Assembly: GCA_026994095.1 (NCBI GenBank)
Contig: JALWRU010000083.1
Coordinates: 1 to 8,291, forward strand
DNA length: 8,291 nucleotides
Direction: 5' to 3'
DNA from: Nitrospira sp.
GTDB lineage: Bacteria > Nitrospirota > JACRHL01
The notes below the pieces were generated by a model. It did no database searches. It was not told where the DNA came from and saw only the letters and a list, made by a program, of their open reading frames with translations. Positions 1 to 5,863 of the stretch are shown piece after piece (position 1 is the first letter of the stretch; each line of letters opens with the position of its first letter). Made by a program: the position numbers and the translations under genes.

Positions 1-494
1 GCACCACCGCAGAGCGATATCTGGCCCGCGCCCAGGGTGACCGCAAATTGGGAGAGCGCACCGCCCTGTTTGTGCGAGTGCAGTGGGAGAGCGACCGCTT
101 TGGCGGCTTTGAGCAGCGCCTGTCCGAAACCCTGGGTCTGGCCCACAACCTGATCCAGAACGACCGCATGACCCTGACCGCCGACGCCGGTGCCGGTGCG
201 CGCCACAGTAAAACCAAGGATGTGAATGATCCCAATGTGGATGAATTTTTGTTCACCCTGGGTGGTCACGGAGCCTACAAGTTCACCGAGTTGTCTTCGT
301 TAAGTGAAGACCTGACCTTTGAGATTGGTGAAGAGTCCACCACCTCCAAATCGGTGACCGCGTTGAAGACCCGCATCTCTACCCGCTTCAACACCACCCT
401 GTCCTACACCTGGAAGAACCTGTCCGACGTTCCGGCGGGGGTCAACAACCATACCGATACCCTCACCGCCCTGACCGTCGGCTGGGACTACTAG
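1..494 (+). CDS. DUF481 family outer-membrane protein, 3' end only
   Basis: This is the C-terminal part of a probable outer-membrane beta-barrel of the DUF481 (YdiY-like, 'salt-induced outer membrane protein') family. The reading frame is open from base 3 with no stop, so the gene begins left of the window, and the TTG at 48 is unlikely to be the true start. About 163 residues are visible. They show alternating polar/hydrophobic strands typical of a barrel (for example the stretches ending LFVRVQWES, FLFTLGGHGAYKF and LTFEIGEES) and repeated Thr/Ser-rich turns. The protein ends TALTVGWDY, and a terminal aromatic residue is the usual signal for barrel assembly by the BAM machinery. Family assignment is from recognised sequence character, not a search. 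The role of DUF481 proteins is poorly defined. The gene converges on the anmK operon across a hairpin. Confidence 0.72.
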   Translation, partial: TTAERYLARAQGDRKLGERTALFVRVQWESDRFGGFEQRLSETLGLAHNLIQNDRMTLTADAGAGARHSKTKDVNDPNVDEFLFTLGGHGAYKFTELSSLSEDLTFEIGEESTTSKSVTALKTRISTRFNTTLSYTWKNLSDVPAGVNNHTDTLTALTVGWDY

Positions 495-511
495 GGCTTC
501 GTAACGACGCC

Positions 512-550
512 GGGCCGGTATGACAGGGGATAGCCCCGTCATACCGGCCC
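512..550. terminator. Long hairpin between convergent genes, possible bidirectional terminator
   Basis: Arms at 512-524 and 538-550 are perfect 13-base reverse complements (GGGCCGGTATGAC / GTCATACCGGCCC). After one bulged A at 525, four more G-C pairs (526-529 with 534-537) close a four-base ATAG loop. It sits 18 bases after the DUF481 stop and 10 bases past the anmK stop, so it could end transcripts from both sides. Neither strand has a T tract next to the stem, so it is not a classical intrinsic terminator. It may act as an RNA 3'-end stabiliser or be a copy of a dispersed palindromic repeat. Confidence 0.6.
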
Positions 551-560
551 CGGATTGTGA

Positions 561-1706
561 TCAAGCGTCTGGCTGAGTGAACCGGCCCAGCACCACCGCC
601 TGTTCGGCCCCGGTGACCTGCGGCAGGTTGCCCGGCTCTTGCCACACATAGCGACAGGCCAGTTCTGCAAACGCCACCGCTTCCAGCGCTGTGGCGGCAA
701 CCCCCACTTCATCCACATCACCCACGCGGGTATCCGGCAGCGCCTGCGCCAGCATGGTACACAAGGTCGGATTGAGCGCCCCGCCACCGCACAGCAGCAA
801 CTCCTCGGCACCACCCAGGCGAATCAAGCTGTCGGCCACGGTGCGGGCGGTCAGCGCGGTCAGCGTGGCCACCAGATCGTCGGGTGCCACCGACAGGGCC
901 TCCGCTTGCGCCACGACCTGCGCCAGATAGCGCTCACCAAACTGCTCGCGCCCGGTGGATTTGGGAAAATCCCGCGCAAAATAAGGGTGGGCCAACAGGT
1001 ACGTCAGTAACGACTCATGGACCGTACCGCGCGCCGCCATCCGGCCATCCCGGTCCATCCATTCGTCCCCGCCGGTCAGGTGTGATACCAGTCCGTCGAT
1101 GACCATGTTGGCCGGGCCGCTGTCAAACGCCCTCACCGTCGTCAGGTCCCCCCCGGCGGGCAGATGGGTCAGGTTGGCAATGCCCCCCAGATTGACCACT
1201 GCGCGGGTGACCTGAGGGTCGCTCATCAAGACATGATGCAGCAGCGGGGTCAGCGGCGCACCCTCCCCGCCTGCGGCCAGATCGGCACTTCTAAAATCGT
1301 TCACCACCGGGGTGTGGGTGATGCGGGCCAGCACGGTTGCACTGCCCAGCTGAATCGTCACTGGTGGATGCTGGCGCGGAGCGTGCCACACGGTCTGACC
1401 GTGGCAACCGATCAACTGGGGTTTATCGCCATCTACCACTTGGCATAGCCTAGCGACCGCCTCTCCGTAGACCTCTGCCAGTTGATGATCCAGCGTGTCA
1501 TTGTGGGAGCTGTTGCCGCCCGCCTGTGCGACTTGCAGTATCTGCGCACGCAGGGGCTGTGAAAACGGCAGATGGATATGGCTACGCAGGGTCAGCCGCC
1601 GGGGGGATCGGGTCACCGTCACCCAGACCGCGTCCACCCCGTCGGCAGAGGTGCCGGACATCAACCCCACCGCCTCGATCTGTGCCCCGTCCGCCAGCGC
1701 CGTCAC
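561..1706 (-). CDS. anmK: Anhydro-N-acetylmuramic acid kinase AnmK
   Basis: AnmK is a cytosolic kinase of the ASKHA fold. It opens the 1,6-anhydro ring of anhydro-MurNAc released in murein turnover and phosphorylates it to MurNAc-6-phosphate with ATP. The 381 residues match the usual family length. Visible motifs are the N-terminal phosphate loop GLMSGTSADGVDA (14-26), CHGQTVWH (101-108), DFRSADLAAGGEGAPLTP (137-154), NLGGIANLT (172-180), FDSGPANMVIDG (194-205, whose Asp corresponds to the catalytic-base region), KSTGREQFG (249-257) and the nucleotide-site loop CGGGALN (306-312). The start is GTG, overlapping the TGA of the upstream gene as GTGA. It leaves 13 residues before the phosphate loop, as expected for the family, and later starts would cut into that loop. 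No good ribosome binding site precedes it, so translational coupling is likely. It is the last gene of the operon. Confidence 0.96.
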   Translation of the reverse strand: MTALADGAQIEAVGLMSGTSADGVDAVWVTVTRSPRRLTLRSHIHLPFSQPLRAQILQVAQAGGNSSHNDTLDHQLAEVYGEAVARLCQVVDGDKPQLIGCHGQTVWHAPRQHPPVTIQLGSATVLARITHTPVVNDFRSADLAAGGEGAPLTPLLHHVLMSDPQVTRAVVNLGGIANLTHLPAGGDLTTVRAFDSGPANMVIDGLVSHLTGGDEWMDRDGRMAARGTVHESLLTYLLAHPYFARDFPKSTGREQFGERYLAQVVAQAEALSVAPDDLVATLTALTARTVADSLIRLGGAEELLLCGGGALNPTLCTMLAQALPDTRVGDVDEVGVAATALEAVAFAELACRYVWQEPGNLPQVTGAEQAVVLGRFTQPDA

Positions 1707-2326
1707 GGCAAGCGGTGATCCAGTCGAAAAATCAAGCGGGTATTGTCTTCATCAATGTGATAACTATTGGTGACCGACAGGCCCACCAGATCGTCGCTCA
1801 AGCGCAGTCGGTACAGGTCCCACCACAGCTTTCCACGGACCGGATCGTACATGAGATCGCGGCTGAAATCGGCCCCGCTCACCCGTACCCGCAGGTCGTT
1901 TTTTACCCGCAGCGACAACTGAAAAGGCAGCAGCCCGTCGTAGGCAGAAGAGTCGCCTTGCGACTCTTCTGCAGTAGGCGAGTAGTCTCCGCTGAGGGAC
2001 TGGGTCGTCAGGTTAAAGCCGTGCTGCTGAAAGCGCTTCAACGGTGCGTAATCGACCAAAGAGACCCATTCATTCAGTTGCTGAGACGCCAGTTTTCGAG
2101 AAATATTAAAGGCCCTGTCACGCCCTTGAGCGTCGGAAAGTGCCTCTTGGTCTAGCAACGGATTGCTGACCGCCAGCGCCTCACCATGCAACTCAGCGCG
2201 GGGCTGAATCCGGGTGCGCAACAGGTCGGCATCCATGGCGGCGGCCAGGACTGCACTACCCACCGTCATAAAAACCGCCACAAGTATGGCCTGACCGACA
2301 ACGGTTGCACGTGGGGTAGTCATCAT
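1703..2326 (-). CDS. Unrecognised exported protein, 207 residues
   Basis: I do not recognise this family. The N-terminus has a basic start and a hydrophobic segment (about residues 9-30) ending VLAAA, which reads as a signal peptide cleaved near residue 29-30 or as a membrane anchor. Periplasmic or envelope location is inferred. The mature part is polar with no cysteines. Residues 110-130 are low-complexity and acidic/Ser-rich, while residues 133-207 alternate like beta strands (FQLSLRVKNDLRVRVSG, TRLIFRLDHRL) with a Trp pair near 168-169. The gene starts five bases after the stop of the ExeA-like ATPase and overlaps anmK by four bases, so it belongs to that operon. Two consecutive ATG codons (2324-2326 and 2321-2323) could serve as start. 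No strong Shine-Dalgarno is visible, which suggests coupling to the upstream gene. A perfect 13-base hairpin lies within the coding sequence. Confidence 0.85.
   Translation of the reverse strand: MMTTPRATVVGQAILVAVFMTVGSAVLAAAMDADLLRTRIQPRAELHGEALAVSNPLLDQEALSDAQGRDRAFNISRKLASQQLNEWVSLVDYAPLKRFQQHGFNLTTQSLSGDYSPTAEESQGDSSAYDGLLPFQLSLRVKNDLRVRVSGADFSRDLMYDPVRGKLWWDLYRLRLSDDLVGLSVTNSYHIDEDNTRLIFRLDHRLP
1944..1972. repeat. Perfect 13-base inverted repeat with 3-base loop, inside a gene
   Basis: Bases 1944-1956 (GCAGAAGAGTCGC) and 1960-1972 are exact reverse complements around the loop CTT. The hairpin falls in the low-complexity acidic/Ser segment (residues 119-128) of the 207-residue exported protein, and the frame is kept. 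There is no T tract on either side, so I do not call a terminator. It could act on mRNA structure within the operon upstream of anmK, or be a small palindromic insertion. Confidence 0.7.
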
Positions 2327-2331
2327 CCGGA

Positions 2332-4383
2332 TCAGGCAGTGGACAAGGCCGAATGCCCTTCCGGGTTGCGCATCTGCTCCAGATAGACACTCAGCAACCG
2401 GTAAAAGGCCGCACGTCGCCCCTCCCGCAAGGGGAACTGCATCTCATAGGTATCGTTGCGGTAGGTCACCACCAGCAGGTGCTCTTCGCTACCGTCCGGA
2501 TTGGTCTTGTGCAGGGCGTTGCAAGCCCCAAGCTGGGTCAACGGAATGTCGACCGACTGTTTACCGAGCAACACCAGCCGTCGATTACCGACGATGACCC
2601 CGGTCGGTTTGAATCGACCGGTCTTGCCACCAGTGGAGCGCCGCACGCGGGCCCCTTTTTTGACCATGCCGCCAGCGGCACAGAAATACAGCACCCGCCC
2701 ATCCAGGGTGCGGTACTGCTCAAACTTGATGGCCTCGGTCTCACGGGCGGAGGCGTGCATGTTCAGTCGTTTTAATCCGGCCTCAAAGGCCAACTCTGCC
2801 ACCCGCGCCCACTCGTGCAGGGGCAACCCGCAGTAGGCACAGGCCTTGTGGGTCGGCTCCTGCCCCGCACCACAGCGACCACAGGAAACCTGTAACGGGG
2901 TGCTGCATTTGCGGCAGTGCTGCGCGTCCGCCTGATTCTTGGCCGAGCAGGCCAGACAGACCCGCTCGGCAGGGGCCGCCTGTGAAGGGGGGAGCGCCGC
3001 CCGCGAGATAAACCCGTTGCTGCCATTGCTTTTGCCTGTGTCACTGTCAGTGGGGGGCGCTTGCGGCGCGGGCGGGACAACCGGGGCATCGACGACCCGA
3101 TCGATCACCTGTCCCGGTGTACTCACATCCAGCCCGACTGCTGCCAGCGCCGCCACGTCATCATCCTGGGCAGGCGGGGGAATTTCCAGGGCGGGCGGCA
3201 CGGCTTGCGGAGCCGGCGTCTCCTCGGCGGGGGCTGCTTCTGGCGCGGATGCGGGCATAAAGTCGTTGGGGATCGGATCGATAAACAGCGTCGGAGCCGG
3301 ACCCTCTGCGGGCGGCGTACTATTGGCTGCCGTGGGCACCGCCAGACCATCGGGATAGGGCATCGGCGGGGTAGACAGGGCGGGTGCCGGTGGCATGGCC
3401 GCAGGTGGCGCGGGCGGCATGACCGGCGCAAGCGGTGCAGGCGTCGGCAGATCCGCAGGCCGTTCAGTCGCGCGATAACCGGTGGGGGCCGCTGGAGACG
3501 CTGGCGTATCGCCCGCTTCATCCTCAAGAAAATTAAAGTAGTGGTAGGCCCCGCCAGAGTGGTCCATATCGGCGCAGGCCTGACTCACCTCGGCAAAATC
3601 CACCTGACGGGCACGGCTGCTGTGGCCCACCACCAGCGCCAGATCGGCCACCGCGCAGATGATTCGGGGGCACCCCTTGGAGTAGCGGTAGATACCCTCG
3701 GTGGCGGTCTGGGTGAAGATGGGGTATTCGGCCCCGCACACCTGCAAGCGGTGGTGAATCAGACCGCTGGTATCGGCCTGATGCAGGTCTTTTAAGAAAA
3801 ACCGCACCGGCAGCCGTTGCCAGAACTCCGGGATGGCCCGCACCGCAGGCTCCAGCGCCGACTGGCCAGAGAGGATAAAACTGAGCAGAAATGCGCCGGA
3901 GGAGCAAAAATTGAGCAGGATACGAAACTCCTGCAACAGGTCGGGCCGATCGGACAGCATCTGCCCTTCATCGACGATCACCAGACTGTGCACACCCCGT
4001 TCGTGGTTCTTCTGCAACAGTTCCCTGAGGGAGTTCAGGTCGGCCACCTTGTTGTCGCCGTGTACGTTTTCGACCCCCAGTTGACGGGCGATTTCACCCA
4101 CCATCTGCTCCGGCGTCATGGTGGGATAATCGAGAAACGCCACCCGCAGTTCACCGGGCAGTTCTTCACTCAATTCCTCCACCAGTAACCGCAGGGTGGT
4201 GGTTTTGCCGTTGCCGGCGTTCTCAGAGATCAGCAGCGAGCCACCCTTGCCAGAGTGGATGGCGTACTTGAGCCGCATCAGGCACTCCCGGTGCTGATCG
4301 CTCAAATAGAACATGCGTGGATTGGGGGCCAGCGAGAAGGGTGGTTCCTTCAGCCCCCAGTATTCCAGATATGCCGGTAGCAT
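2332..4383 (-). CDS. ExeA/GspA-like AAA+ ATPase with tandem zinc ribbons and PH-like C-terminus
   Basis: Residues 1-275 are an ExeA (general secretion A) type AAA+ module. It opens with YWGLKEPPFSLAPNPRMFYLS, followed by a P-loop ENAGNGKTT (54-62), Walker B LVIVDEGQ (134-141), a sensor-like ILSGQSAL (170-177), QRLPVRFFLKDL (189-200) and a sensor-2-like GCPRII (237-242). Residues about 290-470 are a Pro/Ala-rich, probably disordered linker. Two identically spaced zinc ribbons follow, each CX2C-X10-CX2C: Cys 476/479/490/493 and 501/504/515/518. The tail (about 550-670) has the strand pattern of a bacterial PH/GRAM-like domain, which is inference only. Classical ExeA carries a transmembrane helix and a peptidoglycan-binding domain; neither is visible here, so the protein is probably cytosolic. 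The first P-loop Gly is Glu. GGGAGG lies four bases before the ATG. It is first in the operon with the exported protein and anmK. The substrate is unknown. Confidence 0.9.
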   Translation of the reverse strand: MLPAYLEYWGLKEPPFSLAPNPRMFYLSDQHRECLMRLKYAIHSGKGGSLLISENAGNGKTTTLRLLVEELSEELPGELRVAFLDYPTMTPEQMVGEIARQLGVENVHGDNKVADLNSLRELLQKNHERGVHSLVIVDEGQMLSDRPDLLQEFRILLNFCSSGAFLLSFILSGQSALEPAVRAIPEFWQRLPVRFFLKDLHQADTSGLIHHRLQVCGAEYPIFTQTATEGIYRYSKGCPRIICAVADLALVVGHSSRARQVDFAEVSQACADMDHSGGAYHYFNFLEDEAGDTPASPAAPTGYRATERPADLPTPAPLAPVMPPAPPAAMPPAPALSTPPMPYPDGLAVPTAANSTPPAEGPAPTLFIDPIPNDFMPASAPEAAPAEETPAPQAVPPALEIPPPAQDDDVAALAAVGLDVSTPGQVIDRVVDAPVVPPAPQAPPTDSDTGKSNGSNGFISRAALPPSQAAPAERVCLACSAKNQADAQHCRKCSTPLQVSCGRCGAGQEPTHKACAYCGLPLHEWARVAELAFEAGLKRLNMHASARETEAIKFEQYRTLDGRVLYFCAAGGMVKKGARVRRSTGGKTGRFKPTGVIVGNRRLVLLGKQSVDIPLTQLGACNALHKTNPDGSEEHLLVVTYRNDTYEMQFPLREGRRAAFYRLLSVYLEQMRNPEGHSALSTA

Positions 4384-4387
4384 CCTG

Positions 4388-4393
4388 CCTCCC
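4388..4393 (-). promoter_or_regulatory. Ribosome binding site of the ExeA-like gene
   Basis: On the - strand GGGAGG lies four bases upstream of the ATG at 4383. This supports that start, which also places the family's conserved N-terminal motif (YWGLKEPPF) at residues 8-16. The spacing is slightly short. Confidence 0.6.
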
Positions 4394-4420
4394 AGGCCTC
4401 CATCATGCAGGCCGATCCGG

Positions 4421-4426
4421 TGTCAA
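4421..4426 (-). promoter_or_regulatory. TTGACA hexamer, possible -35 box for the ExeA-like operon
   Basis: A perfect TTGACA on the - strand lies 37 bases before the ExeA-like start and shares its first two T's with the T tract of the upstream terminator. Seventeen bases downstream the sequence is ATGGAG, a poor -10 match, so the promoter assignment is weak. The operon does need a promoter somewhere after the terminator, and this is the only consensus-like element there. Confidence 0.3.
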
Positions 4427-4450
4427 AAACCGGGCGGGGTGACCCGTCCG
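4425..4450 (-). terminator. Rho-independent terminator after chaN
   Basis: On the - strand CGGACGGG (4450-4443) pairs with CCCGCCCG (4438-4431) around a four-base TCAC loop, giving eight positions with one A-C mismatch. One G and then five T's (4429-4425) follow. It begins 50 bases past the chaN stop and reads in the chaN direction, so it should separate chaN transcription from the ExeA-like operon. Confidence 0.75.
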
Positions 4451-4462
4451 ATCTCTTTACAC

Positions 4463-4476
4463 TAGCAGACCTGCTA
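4463..4476. promoter_or_regulatory. 14-base palindrome, possible operator or part of the chaN 3' region
   Basis: TAGCAG-AC-CTGCTA is a perfect dyad of two 6-base arms around two bases. It lies between the chaN stop and the terminator that precedes the ExeA-like gene. Its size and symmetry suit a dimeric regulator's site, but it is upstream of the terminator, so a role in controlling the ExeA-like operon is not obvious. No regulator gene is present in the window. Confidence 0.3.
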
Positions 4477-4499
4477 CCTTCCCGGCTAATTTGCGTGCA

Positions 4500-5783
4500 T
4501 TAACGGGCACCACTGGCCGCCGTTTGATACCGCACCGTCAGTACCATTTCGGTTGTTTCACGCCGAACCATCAACTGTCCGGTGGTGCCGGGAGTGGCCA
4601 GCGACAGGGCCACCTTCAGGTCCAGGAACTCTGGCAGCGGGCGGCCATCCAGCGACAACAACAGGTCGCCCGCCTTCACACCGGCTTCATCGGCGGGCGA
4701 ACCGTCGCGCACCGCCTTGATCCACAGACCGTTTGGCTGCGGGTCCAACTGCACTCCCAGGGTGATGTTCTGACCCTCCAGGTCGGCATACTCCACCGGC
4801 CAGGAAAAATCGGCCAGCAACAATGGAAAGTCAGGCACCTCCACATCCATGGTCAAATCGTCGCGCCCTTCCGGCAGGGTCACGGCATGGGGAATCACCG
4901 TAGCGTAGGAGACCGGCAGGCGGGCAAACAGCTTGCGGGGGATCCCAAACCCGTGTTGTAGATGCCCGGACCCGGCCAGCACCAGCACCTGCGCGCCGTC
5001 GTCCTGCTGCAACGCGTCGATGACCACCTGCGCCATGGACTCTTCCCACAGGGTCTGCACCTGCAGGTAACGATCACCCATCCCACCACCGTGACCACCC
5101 AGAACGGCGCGCATATAGGCCGCCTGATAGCGATCTACGGTCACCCCCTCCGTGGCCAGCCCCTCACCGGAGGAGACCGCCTTCACCTGCTCCCGATTGG
5201 CGTTTAGCGCCAGTAGCGGAATGTGGTGATCACGTACAAATATCAGGATGTCCCGGTAGTAATCAAAGTCGCCGCTCCAGTTTTCGTACCAGGTACGTAA
5301 AAACTCGTCTTCCGGCAACAGGCCTGCGACCCATTCGTCCAGTACCGGCTGGGCCGACTGTTGAAACATTTCCATGCCCACCATCAGCCGTTTGGCACCC
5401 GTGCGTTTGGCCCGTTGGGCCAGGGATTCCAATACCTGTAACTGGGCCTTGTGCTCTTCCAGATTGGTATGCATCTCACCCACATAGACCACCCGCTGGT
5501 CGGCCAGCACATCCATCATCTGGGCAAACGACACCTCCCGACCGGTAGGCACATGCACGATCTGGCCTGCCTCAAGTTTGTTCAGATCCCGATAGGGCGA
5601 CGCGGCATCCACCAGTTGCCAGTCGATCGCCACCGGTGCCGCAGCAACCTCTTCCGCCACTTCGGTGGGCGGCGTTGCACCGTGCACAGGCGGGTGGCCC
5701 TTGGGCACGCCAGACGCGCAGGCAGTGAGCAACAACAGTGCCAGCGCAGGGTACCAAACAGCGGACAGACGGGCGCGATTCAC
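4500..5783 (-). CDS. chaN: ChaN family lipoprotein with C-terminal PDZ domain
   Basis: ChaN-family proteins are surface or periplasm-facing lipoproteins; the Campylobacter member binds haem and is linked to iron uptake. The signal peptide ends in the lipobox LTAC, with the lipidated Cys at residue 22. Ala at the next position favours the outer membrane by the E. coli sorting rule. The ChaN domain spans about residues 65-330. It shows VVYVGEMHTN (98-107), MVGMEMFQQSAQ (134-145), WYENWSGDFDYYRDIL (165-180), LLALNANREQVKAV (190-203) and LVLAGSGHLQHGFGIP (267-282). A PDZ domain follows (about 340-412) with the typical SPADEAGVKAGDLLLSLDG (362-380). The start is GTG, fixed by AAGGAG six bases upstream and by the signal peptide. 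It lies 80 bases after the flavoprotein gene, with no intrinsic terminator seen between them, and is followed by its own terminator. Haem binding here is inferred from the family only. Confidence 0.9.
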   Translation of the reverse strand: MNRARLSAVWYPALALLLLTACASGVPKGHPPVHGATPPTEVAEEVAAAPVAIDWQLVDAASPYRDLNKLEAGQIVHVPTGREVSFAQMMDVLADQRVVYVGEMHTNLEEHKAQLQVLESLAQRAKRTGAKRLMVGMEMFQQSAQPVLDEWVAGLLPEDEFLRTWYENWSGDFDYYRDILIFVRDHHIPLLALNANREQVKAVSSGEGLATEGVTVDRYQAAYMRAVLGGHGGGMGDRYLQVQTLWEESMAQVVIDALQQDDGAQVLVLAGSGHLQHGFGIPRKLFARLPVSYATVIPHAVTLPEGRDDLTMDVEVPDFPLLLADFSWPVEYADLEGQNITLGVQLDPQPNGLWIKAVRDGSPADEAGVKAGDLLLSLDGRPLPEFLDLKVALSLATPGTTGQLMVRRETTEMVLTVRYQTAASGAR

Positions 5784-5789
5784 AGTGAA

Positions 5790-5795
5790 CTCCTT
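5790..5795 (-). promoter_or_regulatory. Strong ribosome binding site deciding the GTG start of chaN
   Basis: AAGGAG (within GAAAAGGAG) on the - strand lies six bases upstream of the GTG at 5783. It gives a good site for an otherwise non-standard start codon, and no in-frame ATG lies just upstream. Confidence 0.75.
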
Positions 5796-5863
5796 TTCAC
5801 TCGGGGCACGCAGTGCCAGCCAGACAGTAGATATCTGGCCGATAGCTGCACGTTATCAGCAGG

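Noticed and set aside
48..50. TTG at 48 as the start of the DUF481 gene
   Set aside because: The frame stays open to the window edge with similar composition, no ribosome binding site precedes the TTG, and the signal peptide needed for export is absent, so the gene is truncated by the window.
1526..2155. A 209-codon + strand frame spanning the junction of anmK and the exported-protein gene
   Set aside because: It covers two coupled - strand genes, one of them certain, and shows no domain, signal or ribosome binding site.
3061..3795. A 244-codon open frame on the + strand opposite the ExeA-like gene
   Set aside because: It is antisense to the Pro/Ala linker and AAA+ domain of a gene with clear motifs. 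Its translation is rich in Arg, Gly and His, as expected from a GC-rich antisense frame, and it has no recognisable domain.
5805..5817. Short dyad GGCAC-GCA-GTGCC in the chaN leader
   Set aside because: Five-base arms with a three-base gap are common by chance in this composition, and nothing else ties the dyad to regulation.
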